NCBI RefSeq assembly: GCF_032842945.2
Contig: NZ_CP146607.1
Span: 1 to 64,000 of the forward strand
Direction: 5' to 3'
From: Roseovarius sp. W115
GTDB taxonomy: Bacteria > Pseudomonadota > Alphaproteobacteria > Rhodobacterales > Rhodobacteraceae
DNA length: 64,000 bases
Under the pieces are notes generated by a model, which worked only from the letters and a program-made list of their open reading frames with translations, ran no database searches and was not told where the DNA came from. The position numbers were made by a program, and so were the translations under genes. Below are positions 26,764 through 35,506 of this stretch, one piece after another. Positions within the stretch are counted from its first letter, which is position 1. The number at the start of each line of letters is the position of its first letter.

Positions 26764-27642
26764 TTGGAAATTGTCATCCAGATCCTCATCACTGGCCTTA
26801 CTCTGGGGGCAATGTATGCGCTTGCCGCTGTGGGGTTGTCGCTGATCTACGGAACCCTGGGAATGTTCAATATGGCGCATGGTTTGTTTATGACACTAGG
26901 CGCCTATGCTGTATTTAGTCTTGCGCAGCTTACCGGGGTCCCGCTGATCCTTGGTATCCTGACGGCGATGACTGCGGGCGCCGTGATAGGGGTGCTGACT
27001 CATCTTCTCATCGTACGTTTCATGTTAAGCTCTGTGGAATTTGAAACGAATATTCTGGTCGCGACGGCCGGCCTGGCGATTCTGCTAGAAGATATCATTC
27101 TAAAGTTCTACGGCGGCTATCCCTATCCGCAGCCTGTGACTGTTTCAGGCAAAGTTTGGATCGGCGGTGTGGTGATGACTAACCAAGCGATAATCATTTT
27201 CGCGGTGGCGACTACATGCATTGGTGTCGTGGCCTGGCTCCTGCTCAAAACACGGTTTGGCCGAGCGATCCGGGCCACCGCAATGAATCGTGATGCCGCC
27301 CGCTTGATGGGGGTGCGTACTAATACGGTCTATCTTCAGGTCATGGCGCTGGCCGGCGCGCTTGCTGGAGTGGCCGGGCTGATGATCTCGACACAGGCAA
27401 CGCTGTCGCCGCAAATGGGTGGCGATCCGCTTCTCAAGGCCTTCGTGATTTGCGTCGTGGCGGGGTTAGGAAATGTCTGGGGTGCAGGTGTTTGTGCCAT
27501 TGTCCTTGCACTTATCGAAGCCGCCATCGGTTTCTATTTCGGTGTTCGGTTCGGATTTCCGACAATGCTCATGCTGGTCATCATTGTGCTGATCTGGCGT
27601 CCGTTGGGCCTTTTTGGCAAGGAAAGGGTGGTGCGGCTATGA
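26764..27642 (+). CDS. Branched-chain-type ABC permease, LivH-like
   Basis: A 292-aa inner-membrane protein with about eight hydrophobic helices and the LivH loop features YGTLGMFNMAHG and GRAIRATAMNRDAARLMGV (the EAA-like coupling loop). It starts with TTG one base after the previous stop. It pairs with the LivM-like permease that follows. Confidence 0.9.
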   Translation: MEIVIQILITGLTLGAMYALAAVGLSLIYGTLGMFNMAHGLFMTLGAYAVFSLAQLTGVPLILGILTAMTAGAVIGVLTHLLIVRFMLSSVEFETNILVATAGLAILLEDIILKFYGGYPYPQPVTVSGKVWIGGVVMTNQAIIIFAVATTCIGVVAWLLLKTRFGRAIRATAMNRDAARLMGVRTNTVYLQVMALAGALAGVAGLMISTQATLSPQMGGDPLLKAFVICVVAGLGNVWGAGVCAIVLALIEAAIGFYFGVRFGFPTMLMLVIIVLIWRPLGLFGKERVVRL

Positions 27643-28655
27643 GCATTTTGCAAAAACATCTTCTCATCGGACTGATGATCATAAGCGGTTTCGCCGCTCT
27701 ACCGCTTGTGTTGAGCGAGCGATACCTTCTTGGCGAGGTTATTGTGTTCTTTATCTGGGGCATGGTCGCGATGAATTGGAACGTTCTGATGGGGCATGCA
27801 GGTGTGTTTTCTCTGGCGCAGATGCTGTTTCTTGCCTGTGGTGCGTATGGCGTGGCGATGGGTGTCACCTTTGCCTCTGTGCCGACTTGGGTGATGATTC
27901 CGATTGCGGCGATAGCCTCAGCGGCACTGGCATTGGCGATCGGCATGGCCTGCCTGCGGCTGACTGGGGCTTATGTGGCACTGCTCACCTATGCTATCGC
28001 GGAAATGACCCACGTTCTTATCATTACCGATACCGAATGTTTCTCGTTGGTGGCCAACAACTGTCAGCAACTGTTCGGTGGGTCGACTGGATTTTCCCGC
28101 TTTGAGGATTTTGGATTTCGCCCGCTACTCAAACGCCACTGGATACTAGGCAACTATTACGTTGTTCTCATCGCCTTCGCCATAACTGTCCTTACGGTTG
28201 TTGTGATCATTCACGGCCGTCTTGGTCTGGCCTTCCGCGCCATCCGTGACAACGTGGGCTACGCCAGCAGTCGCGGTATTGATCGCAAGAAGTATCAGGT
28301 CGCAGCCTTTGCCATCACCGCTCTGTTGACTGGCTTAGCTGGTGGGGTCTACGCCGCCCACTTCCGCTTTGCCGGACCAAGCCTGTTTGAGTTCTCAAGC
28401 CTGATGTTTGTGCTTGCCATGGTTGTTGTTGGTGGGCTTGGTTCGACTTGGGGGCCGCTTGTGGGCACCGGGTTGATGATGGTTGTCGTAGAAGTCTCTA
28501 AGGAAATGGGAGACGCGCGCAACCTTGTTCTGGGGCTGGCTCTGATCCTGTTTGTCATCTTTTTGCCCAAGGGTTTGGCCCACGGTGCAACGCTGGTGCG
28601 AAAAAGGATTTTGCAAGCTCGACGATCCTATCTTCCGGCTGATCCCCAAGAGTGA
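27639..28655 (+). CDS. Branched-chain-type ABC permease, LivM-like
   Basis: A 338-aa membrane protein. It has the LivM hallmarks NWNVLMGHAGVFSLAQ, GRLGLAFRAIRDN and GGLGSTWGPLVG. The ATG overlaps the stop of the LivH-like gene (ATGA). It completes a five-gene importer (binding protein, two ATPases, two permeases). The gene ends 202 bp before IS copy B and is intact. Confidence 0.9.
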   Translation: MSILQKHLLIGLMIISGFAALPLVLSERYLLGEVIVFFIWGMVAMNWNVLMGHAGVFSLAQMLFLACGAYGVAMGVTFASVPTWVMIPIAAIASAALALAIGMACLRLTGAYVALLTYAIAEMTHVLIITDTECFSLVANNCQQLFGGSTGFSRFEDFGFRPLLKRHWILGNYYVVLIAFAITVLTVVVIIHGRLGLAFRAIRDNVGYASSRGIDRKKYQVAAFAITALLTGLAGGVYAAHFRFAGPSLFEFSSLMFVLAMVVVGGLGSTWGPLVGTGLMMVVVEVSKEMGDARNLVLGLALILFVIFLPKGLAHGATLVRKRILQARRSYLPADPQE

Positions 28656-28857
28656 CAGCTATGCCTCTGTGATCGAGCGGCATGTAAGTGGAATTCCATT
28701 TCAGGCTCCGCTTTGACTGTGAGGTACGTGGACCAGCGGGTGCACTGAATCTGGTTCCAAAAAGACCCGAACCGCTGAAACTTGGCAGGCCTGAATCTGG
28801 GACGCGGTGGCGGCCAATGTCCTGCTTGACATGACCGAACGATGGATAGTGGCTGTG
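28656..28857. other. Orphan strip between livM-like gene and IS copy B
   Basis: No complete gene. Both strands have open frames without recognisable homology; the minus-strand frame only gains a start inside the IS. It may be a remnant of an element or gene lost when the IS region rearranged. Confidence 0.35.
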
Positions 28858-28898
28858 TGAACCGCCCCGGTTTTGCCGGAGACTGTTGAGTTCGTATT

Positions 28899-29798
28899 TC
28901 AAGCTGCGATTTTGTTTGATTTCAAGGCTTGTTCGTATTTCTCCTCCGCTTCGATTGGTGTGATGTAGCCGAGAGGTTCGAGCAAGCGTTCCCTATTGAA
29001 CCAATCGACCCATTGCAGGGTTTCCCATTCGACCTGATCTTTGGACTTCCATGGCCCCAGCCTGTTGATGACTTCCGTTTTGAACAGGCCGATGATTGTC
29101 TCAGCCAGTGCATTGTCATAGCTGTCGCCGACGCTGCCGACGGATGGTTCCAATCCTGCATCGACCAAACGCTCTGTGTACTTGATCGATACATATTGCG
29201 ATCCGCGATCTGAATGATGGATCAGTTTCTCAGCAGGTCTGCGCGCATGGATCGCCTGTTCGAGCGCATCCAAGACAAACTGCGTGTCCTGTGTTGTCGA
29301 TGCTTTCCAGCCGACGATCCGGTTGGCGAAGGTATCAATGACAAAGCCCACGTAGACGAAGCCCCGCCAGGTGGACACAAACGTGAAGTCGGACACCCAA
29401 AGCTCGTTTGGCATCGCAGCCCGGAACTGGCGATTAACCTTGTCCAGTGGGCATTGATCGGCAGGCTGACCATAGGTGGTTTTGACCTTCTTGCCCCGCC
29501 GAACGCCTTGAATACCAAGCTGGCGCATCAAGCGTTCAACCGTGCAGCGGGCGATATCGATCCTCTCGCGCTTCATTGCATGCCACAGTTTACGTGCGCC
29601 GTAGACTGATCTGTTCTTCTCCCAAACGTCTTTCATCTCTTTGCGCAGATACGCATCCCGCTTGGCGCGATCCGATGCACGGTCAGGTTCGCGTTCAACG
29701 GCCAGATGCTCGTAGAAAGTCGACGGGGCAATCTGCAGAACACGGCACATCGGCTCGACCCCATGCACGCTTCGGTGCTCCTTGATGAAGGCAATCAT
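28899..29798 (-). CDS. IS3-family transposase OrfB, copy B
   Basis: The 299-aa DDE transposase, identical in protein sequence to the copy A product, with LWVSDFTFV, HHSDRGSQYVS and DNALAETIIGLFKTEV carrying the catalytic D, D and E. It overlaps orfA by 4 bp in the -1 frame. Two intact, identical copies suggest recent movement. Confidence 0.95.
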   Translation of the reverse strand: MIAFIKEHRSVHGVEPMCRVLQIAPSTFYEHLAVEREPDRASDRAKRDAYLRKEMKDVWEKNRSVYGARKLWHAMKRERIDIARCTVERLMRQLGIQGVRRGKKVKTTYGQPADQCPLDKVNRQFRAAMPNELWVSDFTFVSTWRGFVYVGFVIDTFANRIVGWKASTTQDTQFVLDALEQAIHARRPAEKLIHHSDRGSQYVSIKYTERLVDAGLEPSVGSVGDSYDNALAETIIGLFKTEVINRLGPWKSKDQVEWETLQWVDWFNRERLLEPLGYITPIEAEEKYEQALKSNKIAA

Positions 29799-30127
29799 TT
29801 GCGGAATGGGCGGTCGAGCTCCGCCTGTGCAAAATAAGCAGATGCCTTTTTGAGGATCTCATTGGCCTGACGCAGTTGCCGGTTCTCGCGTTCAAGTTCC
29901 TTGATGCGTTCCCTCTCAACCGTCGTCAGACCATCACGCTTACCCGTGTCTGTCTCATGTTGTTTGACCCAGATGCGCAGGCTGTCCCTGCTGCATCCAA
30001 CCTTCTGAGAAATCGACAAGATTGCTGCCGATCTGCTCGCATATTCTGCCTCGTGATCCAAAACCATCCGCACCGCTCGGGCGCGCAGTTCCTCTGGATA
30101 ACGTGTTCCGTTCTTCGTCTTTCCCAT
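29795..30127 (-). CDS. IS3-family transposase OrfA, copy B
   Basis: A 110-aa HTH and leucine-zipper protein, identical to copy A. The promoter is probably in the terminal repeat region near 30128-30175. Confidence 0.95.
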   Translation of the reverse strand: MGKTKNGTRYPEELRARAVRMVLDHEAEYASRSAAILSISQKVGCSRDSLRIWVKQHETDTGKRDGLTTVERERIKELERENRQLRQANEILKKASAYFAQAELDRPFRK

Positions 30128-30175
30128 AACCCAGTATCCTTACTTCTGGGTCTCCGGCAAACAAGGGGCGGTTCA

Positions 30176-30509
30176 CAGACGGGCCGGGTGTGCCTCCGCC
30201 AACAGCAGCGATGAGTGATCCGGCTATGCTGTCGATGCCGTCCAAAATAGTTGAAGAGAGCGCATTAAACTGGGTCCAGTTCTGCGCAAATATCCCTATC
30301 AGAATTATTTTGACACCAAGCCAAAAAGCCGTCCGTCCATCCATGGCCCGATATTGGAACACCATGTTGATGCAAACGAGGATGACGACGAGACTGACGG
30401 CCACAGTCGTTATCGTTCCAACTGTTGCGGCCACCGCTCCAAACTGTGTCTCGGCTGAGTCTTCCAAGAAGCCTTGGGCGGTATCAACAAGGTATGAAAC
30501 GACGCTCAT
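30176..30509 (-). pseudogene. virB6: virB6-like inner-membrane T4SS gene, truncated by IS copy B
   Basis: The first about 111 residues remain. They include a hydrophobic helix (VGTITTVAVSLVVILVCINMVF) followed by RTAFWLGVKIILIGIFAQNWTQFN, typical of the VirB6/TrbL start. The frame then runs into IS sequence. VirB6 forms the inner-membrane translocation channel and normally has five or more membrane helices and about 300 aa, so this copy cannot work. The missing 3' part is not in the window. Confidence 0.85.
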
Positions 30510-30523
30510 GACCTTCTCCTAAA

Positions 30524-30925
30524 TCACCAGTTGCCTTCTGCTTCACAGAGTTCCTGGACGGAACGACGCAAGGCAGAGCCTTGATCTTGAAAATCACGGC
30601 GGGTTTGCATCGCCTCGAACTGTTCGAGATGAAGGAAGTTGTCGTTGTAGTGCTGGACAGCACTGGACCATGGCGGAAACAAGGTTTCGCACCTGCAATC
30701 ACCAGAGGCAGCGACACGCTGGTATCCTTCAAGACGGTAGATCGACTGGATTAGAAGCCGTTTGTAGCTCTCTCGCACGTGCAGATTTTGCACCCATTCA
30801 GGTTCGGGCGGGCGCTTCTGACAGAACTCATACTCGCTGTCCATTGCGGGTACCAAGCCCTGAGCAAAGGCAGTCGCCGAGGAAAAACTAATCGCCGCCA
30901 ACAGGAGTAGGTTGCAGATCTTCAT
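30524..30925 (-). CDS. Exported small protein of the T4SS cluster
   Basis: A 133-aa protein with a clear signal peptide (MKICNLLLLAAISFSSATAFAQ). The mature part is polar and helical with four cysteines (C35, C77, C79 and C127 by approximate count), which could form disulfides in the periplasm. The family is not recognised. Its ATG overlaps the stop of the gene before it (ATGA), so it is part of the vir operon. It may be an accessory or entry-exclusion factor; that is only positional. Confidence 0.75.
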   Translation of the reverse strand: MKICNLLLLAAISFSSATAFAQGLVPAMDSEYEFCQKRPPEPEWVQNLHVRESYKRLLIQSIYRLEGYQRVAASGDCRCETLFPPWSSAVQHYNDNFLHLEQFEAMQTRRDFQDQGSALRRSVQELCEAEGNW

Positions 30926-31134
30926 GCCCGCTTCTCCACTTTTGGCTGCATTTCCTCTTCGGAAAATTCATACTGCAAGAGAACCGTATAAATCGGCTGA
31001 TGGCTCTGAAATTGCGTCATTGAAACAATTTTCCAGCCGTCCAGCGTGTAATTAGCGATCTCGTCTTCCATCTGCTGGTGGCTGAATTTTTTGCCACCGG
31101 TGAACGTCAGAATCTTTGGCATGTAACTTTTCAT
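30922..31134 (-). CDS. Small hypothetical T4SS-linked protein
   Basis: A 70-aa soluble protein (PKILTFTGGKKFSHQQMEDEI, LDGWKIVSMTQFQSHQ, YTVLLQYEF). The pattern of helix then two beta strands resembles DUF4177-like small proteins (DGWKIVSM). It is coupled to virB11 upstream by an ATGA overlap. Function unknown. Confidence 0.7.
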   Translation of the reverse strand: MKSYMPKILTFTGGKKFSHQQMEDEIANYTLDGWKIVSMTQFQSHQPIYTVLLQYEFSEEEMQPKVEKRA

Positions 31135-32118
31135 GTATAGGCCTCCTTTTCCAATTCAATGCCGGGCAAATAGAACTCCGTGATCCCCCGTTTTCCGTCT
31201 TCACGTCCGACTTGAATGATCACATCGATGGAGCTTTCGATGTAGTCTATCATGTCGCGATAAGGGATCGGGACCTCGGTCTTGAGGGCTGCGATGGCCA
31301 GGCGTTGGACTGCCAATTGGGGGGTTTCGGCGTGGAGAGTGGCCATCGAGCCGCCATGACCCGTGTTGATGGCTTCCAGAAAGGTCATGGCCTCTTTCCC
31401 GCGGACTTCGCCCAGGATGATACGGTCAGGCCGCATACGGAGGCTGGCGGTGAGCAACACGTCAGCCGTCTGGTTCATGGCATCTCGGTTTGAGATCAAC
31501 GTCACGGCATTCGGCTGTTTCGGCAGAAGCTCGGCGGCTTCTTCGATCGTCACGATCCGTTCTTCGTCGCTTACGTAAGAAAGGATTATTCGAGCAGCGA
31601 CGGTCTTACCAGTGGAGGTGCCGCCCGAGACGATCATATTGAGCTTGTTCTCGACGCAATGTGAAATCGCCGCATCGATATCACCGCTGACGACCACCTC
31701 GCGGAGTTGGCGGTTCTTCTCCTGACGCAACTCCTCCAACTTCCGCTCTTTGCCGTAGAGGAACCCCAGTTCGATGGACTCAAGCGGCAGGCTCGAGAAG
31801 AATCGCAGGCTGATCGACATGCCACGGCTGACGGCAGGGGGTGATGACCTGGGCACGGATCGGTCGGTCGCGATAGGCGATCGAGACGGATACTATGGGC
31901 CGGTCCTTGGAGAGGGGCGTGGCGGCGTCAGAGGCGATCTGGTTGCCTAGGTCCTTGATCTGATCCACGGTAAAGGTCTGACCGAGACGATGCATGAAGT
32001 GATCGCCCTGGAACTCGCCCCAGCAGGACCCGTCCGGATTGATGCAGATCTCGATGACATCCTCGCGTTTGGCGTCTTCCAGTTTGTCGATGGAGGCTTG
32101 GAGATAGCTGAGCGACAT
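31131..32118 (-). pseudogene. virB11: virB11 T4SS hexameric ATPase, frameshifted
   Basis: The N-terminal part (SLSYLQASIDKLEDAKREDV, INPDGSCWGEFQGDHF) and the RecA-like part are in different frames. The second contains Walker A VSGGTSTGKTVAAR, the Asp-box/Walker B region RIILGEVRGKEAMTF and the His box TGHGGSMATLHAE. The break is at a C5 run on the coding strand (31837-31841). Family members read an ITPPA-like segment here, so two C may be missing or one extra. The ATPase motifs are intact. The start at 32118 is one base after the virB10 stop. Confidence 0.85.
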
Positions 32119-32119
32119 G

Positions 32120-33307
32120 TCAGAAAATCTCCAGATCGCGATCCACCATGACGATGATCCGCGCGCCTTGGTCGACATAGATGACAGGGCCGATCGAGAG
32201 GTATTCGCCGATCACGCTGTCGGTGGCATCCGCCAGATCGTCGCCGATGTCTTCGAGGACTTCTTCTGCGAGTTCGTCCTCCGTCTCGTTCGCCACCAAG
32301 GTGGGTGCCGCGGAGATCAGCGAGATGAGCGCGGCCGAGCCGAAGCGTTCGGCAAATCGCGTGTCAACAAAGCCTGTGGTGCCCGAGCGACCGAGCTCGT
32401 CGGCCCCGAAAGCGCTGATCTGGATCGTCTGGTCGCTCGGCAGGATGACCCTGTCCCAGGCGATGGTCAGACGGCGTTGCGCGATATCGGCGCCTGAGCG
32501 ATACCGCCCGATCAGCCGGGATCCCGCGGGGATGAGAAGCCGCGCGCCGTCGTAGCTGTAGACATTCTCGGAGGTAATTGCGCGGACCTGGCCGGCCAAC
32601 TCGCTAGTAATCGCGGTCTCGAGCGCGGCCTGGATCACCGTCCCCTGAATCACGGTGTTCGACGGGTTCGCGATGACCTCCGATTGGGTGACGGGGCTCG
32701 GGAAGGCCCCGTTCAGGACGAAGTCGGTGACTTCGCCGAAGGTACGTTCTGCGAGTTCGGTACCATCTGTGCCGCCAGTCGTGCCGCCGAAGGCGATGAC
32801 GGGGGAGAGGATGCGGCGCTCCTGGAAGGCGCGCTCTTCCTCGGCCTCCGAGGCGGTCTGCAGTTCTGCCAGTTGGGCGGTCAGCGCGTTGATGGCCTCC
32901 TCTGCTGCCGTGTTTTCTTCGACCACCGGATCCGGGGCGTTCCGAAGCTCTTCGATCTGCGCTTGGAGCGCCGCGATCTGGGCGAGCAGTTCGGCACTCG
33001 GTTCCGGTGCCGGGGCAGGGACTTCCACGATTTCCGGTTCCGGCGGGGCAGGCGGCACGAAGGGCTCGATCGTGCCGAACCCATCCCCCTCCGGCTGGAA
33101 CTCGTCTGGTGTGGCCGTGGGCAGGGCTACTTCCTCTTCGGGCTGGTTCAACAGGTAGAGGACGGTGCTGCCGAGACCGACGAGCGCGACGACAAGAAGG
33201 GCCGTCAGAGGCGAGCGGCGGGTTGTGGTCCCCGGGCTGCCCGAGGCGCTCGCCTCAAGCCGGGCGAGGCGTTTGGACATGTCAGGTTGGTTCGGCCTGT
33301 CGCTCAT
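32120..33307 (-). CDS. virB10: VirB10 T4SS core-complex protein
   Basis: A 395-aa protein spanning both membranes. A short cytoplasmic start is followed by one inner-membrane helix (SPLTALLVVALVGLGSTVLYLL), a proline-rich and coiled-coil periplasmic stretch (residues about 60-150) and the conserved C-terminal TrbI domain (SELAGQVRAITSENVYSYDG, LLIPAGSRLIGRYRSG, WDRVILPS, GTTGFVDTRF). It transmits energy to the outer-membrane pore. The ATG at 33307 overlaps the virB9 stop (TGATG). Confidence 0.93.
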   Translation of the reverse strand: MSDRPNQPDMSKRLARLEASASGSPGTTTRRSPLTALLVVALVGLGSTVLYLLNQPEEEVALPTATPDEFQPEGDGFGTIEPFVPPAPPEPEIVEVPAPAPEPSAELLAQIAALQAQIEELRNAPDPVVEENTAAEEAINALTAQLAELQTASEAEEERAFQERRILSPVIAFGGTTGGTDGTELAERTFGEVTDFVLNGAFPSPVTQSEVIANPSNTVIQGTVIQAALETAITSELAGQVRAITSENVYSYDGARLLIPAGSRLIGRYRSGADIAQRRLTIAWDRVILPSDQTIQISAFGADELGRSGTTGFVDTRFAERFGSAALISLISAAPTLVANETEDELAEEVLEDIGDDLADATDSVIGEYLSIGPVIYVDQGARIIVMVDRDLEIF

Positions 33308-33999
33308 CACGTGCCTCCCGTCAGCAAATTGGCTTGAATGCAGACGACGGTATCGCCGAGGCGCAGCACCCATTGGGCATTCACGCCCGAGACCCGGATC
33401 ACGCCGGGTTCGGTGGCTTGCGTATTGACGGTGCGCTCGCGCCCGTTCGCGTAGCGGAAGATCGCCGGGACAGGCGCATTGCGCGCAAACTGGAAATACG
33501 TGAACGTGCCATCGTCCCATACGCGCGCGGGCGTGATTTCAGTGCGGTCGCTGGCTCCATAGTTGTAGTTCGGAGCTTGAGCGGCGACTGCATTCTGGGG
33601 GCGGCGCTCTTCATTCGGATAGTGGAACTGCACCACGTAGAAGGTCGGCGTCGAGACTTCCTGGACGTTGAAATAGTAGCTGCGCCGGTTGGTATAGACG
33701 GTGACGTTGGTATGGACGCCGCGGGCGAGTGGCTTGATCGCGAAGGCCTGACCGCCGGGCACGCCGTCGAGCTCGAAGCCTTCGGTGTCGCCCGCAAGGA
33801 TCGAGCGGATGGTTTCGCCTTCGCCGAACTCGATGGTGGTCACATGGGTGAGCGAGACGTTCAGGCGAAAGACCTGGCCTTCCTGATAGGTGGCAATCCG
33901 GACCCGTGCGTCATTGGGGCCGCGCCGCGGAGTAGCCTCGGCAAGTGCGATAGAGGCGGTGAAGATTAAGATCAAGATGCCAAGTCCAACGCGTGCCAT
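33307..33999 (-). CDS. virB9: VirB9 T4SS outer-membrane core protein
   Basis: A 230-aa exported protein: signal peptide (MARVGLGILILIFTASIALA), N-terminal domain (DARVRIATYQEGQVFRLNV), TNVTVYTNRRSYYFNV and the C-terminal VWDDGTFTYFQFAR segment typical of VirB9/CagX. It binds VirB7 and VirB10 in the outer-membrane core. Complete in length, with no frameshift. Confidence 0.92.
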   Translation of the reverse strand: MARVGLGILILIFTASIALAEATPRRGPNDARVRIATYQEGQVFRLNVSLTHVTTIEFGEGETIRSILAGDTEGFELDGVPGGQAFAIKPLARGVHTNVTVYTNRRSYYFNVQEVSTPTFYVVQFHYPNEERRPQNAVAAQAPNYNYGASDRTEITPARVWDDGTFTYFQFARNAPVPAIFRYANGRERTVNTQATEPGVIRVSGVNAQWVLRLGDTVVCIQANLLTGGT

Positions 34000-34000
34000 A

Positions 34001-34654
34001 TCAGTTCTCCAATCTGTCGGACCGGATCGCGTACTCGATCACTGTGAAGCCAAAGGGGTTGGTCCAGACCTGATCGATCGTGCGTGCGGTCTCGGGTCGG
34101 AACTCAAAAAGGAGCGTTGCGGTGAAGAGGCCCGCTTGGACGCCTTGTATCGAGGTAAGCCGTTTGCGTAAGCGGACCGTCGCGCGGTTGTCACCGATCA
34201 GGTTGATGCTCAGAACTTCTACATCGAGCGTGGAATCCTCGCCGTAGACCGTAGGTGGATATTGCTGGTTCGCGCTGTTCCATTGTGCCCGGACAGAGGT
34301 TTCTGCCCGGCCATCGGAACGTTGCAGAACGCTGCGGATCCGCAGATCATTGTCGAGCTGGTTATAGACCTCGCGGTCGGTCACATAGCGGAAAATCTCT
34401 GCTTCAATCACGGCCTGATTGCCGGTCACTTGCGTGGCCCCGACAGAGGCCTCAGGCAGGGCAAACCCGGTCTCGGGATCGTAGGGCACAACAACCGGCG
34501 GCGGATCGACGTCGAGAATGGCGACCATCACTGCGCCGAGGCAACCGACCAGCCCGAACATGATCCCGAGCAGGCCCAATCGCTGCCAAAGCCGTTCGCG
34601 ACGCAGCGCCCCGTAGACCAGTTCCTCCTCAATAATTTCGCGTTCGCTGTTCAA
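34001..34654 (-). CDS. virB8: VirB8 T4SS inner-membrane scaffold
   Basis: A 217-aa protein with a short cytoplasmic tail, one membrane helix (LGLLGIMFGLVGCLGAVMVAI) and the NTF2-like periplasmic domain (FRYVTDREVYN, RAQWNSANQQYPPTVYGED, TVRLRKRL, NPFGFTVIEYAI). The YVxxRExY-type motif is a family marker. It nucleates channel assembly. It starts one base from virB9 on the same strand. Confidence 0.92.
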   Translation of the reverse strand: MNSEREIIEEELVYGALRRERLWQRLGLLGIMFGLVGCLGAVMVAILDVDPPPVVVPYDPETGFALPEASVGATQVTGNQAVIEAEIFRYVTDREVYNQLDNDLRIRSVLQRSDGRAETSVRAQWNSANQQYPPTVYGEDSTLDVEVLSINLIGDNRATVRLRKRLTSIQGVQAGLFTATLLFEFRPETARTIDQVWTNPFGFTVIEYAIRSDRLEN

Positions 34655-34672
34655 AGTCTCGTGCCTCGATGG

Positions 34673-35506
34673 TCAGTCGCCCAGATCCGGAATGGTGAAT
34701 TCCATGAAGTTCTGTTCCTCGGCGATGGTGGCGGCATCGATGACGCCGCCGGTGCCGTGGCCCACGGTCTGCACGGCCTCGAGCTGCCACATGGCAACAA
34801 GCGCGATGGCGAGTTCGGCGGTGACGCGGGTGTTGAGATCGACACTTTCCTTGAGCTCGTCCATGTCGTCGATGAGACCGACGAGCCGCTCCACCCGTTC
34901 GAGCGACTGGCCCGCATCGTCGTAGCTGTTCTGCGCGGCAGCCGAGACAAGCGCGCCGGTGGTCGCTTGGGTCGCGATGCGCTCTGCGCCTGCGTTGCCG
35001 CTGGTGGCCATCTCCCGGAGTGTGTCGTCGTCGAAACCAAGCTCGGCCAGGACACGGTCCATCTGGGTTTCGATCTCTGAAGCACCAGAGCCGCTGAGCC
35101 CCGAGAAGTCGCCTGTGCGAATGGCCTGGATCGTCGCCTGGATGTCCCCAAATTCCTGATCGAGGATGCCATTGAGTTCAGCTTCCATTTCAGTGGCGAT
35201 GACTTCGGGGAGTTCCGCGAGGCGGGTCAAAGCCTCATAGGTGCGCTGAAGCTCGGCCAGTTGATCGGTAAGTGTGGTGAGTTGTTCGCGCAGCTGCAGG
35301 AGCTGCTCGTTCTGCAAGAGCTCGTCCTCGATCATCTGGCGCAATTGCTGGATGTTTTGGGCGATGTTCTGGGTGTCGACGACCGGGACGCCTTGTGCCA
35401 TCCCGATTGAGGGTATCAGAGTAAGTGGCGTGACGATGCCACCGAGCGGCAGCAAAGCTGTCAAAGTGAGTATGCGTAGGGTCTTGAGACGCGGTTGGGC
35501 GGGCAT
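34673..35506 (-). CDS. virB5: VirB5-like T4SS pilus-tip protein
   Basis: A 277-aa exported protein with a hydrophobic leader (ILTLTALLPLGGIVTPLTL), the classic GVPVVDTQNIAQNIQQL start of the mature protein and long coiled coils (LRQMIEDELLQNEQLLQLRE). The C-terminal region (LNTRVTAELAIALVAMWQ, EEQNFMEF) recurs in the upstream SLT gene. VirB5 proteins sit at the pilus tip. The start overlaps the upstream stop (TGATG). Confidence 0.88.
   Translation of the reverse strand: MPAQPRLKTLRILTLTALLPLGGIVTPLTLIPSIGMAQGVPVVDTQNIAQNIQQLRQMIEDELLQNEQLLQLREQLTTLTDQLAELQRTYEALTRLAELPEVIATEMEAELNGILDQEFGDIQATIQAIRTGDFSGLSGSGASEIETQMDRVLAELGFDDDTLREMATSGNAGAERIATQATTGALVSAAAQNSYDDAGQSLERVERLVGLIDDMDELKESVDLNTRVTAELAIALVAMWQLEAVQTVGHGTGGVIDAATIAEEQNFMEFTIPDLGD

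Larger units (their letters stand above)
28858..30175 (-). mobile_element. IS3-family insertion sequence, copy B (complete, 1318 bp)
   Basis: Runs from TGAACCGCCCC at 28858 to the complementary GGCGGTTCA ending at 30175. The two encoded proteins are the same as those of copy A. The flanks are GTG on the left and CAG on the right, so there is no 3-bp target duplication. It interrupts virB6, whose missing part is not found on the other side. This points to a deletion or rearrangement after insertion. Confidence 0.95.

Noticed and set aside
28555..28902. Minus-strand 115-codon frame spanning the IS end
   Set aside because: It starts inside the IS and runs through the orphan strip into the livM-like gene, so it is a chance chimera.
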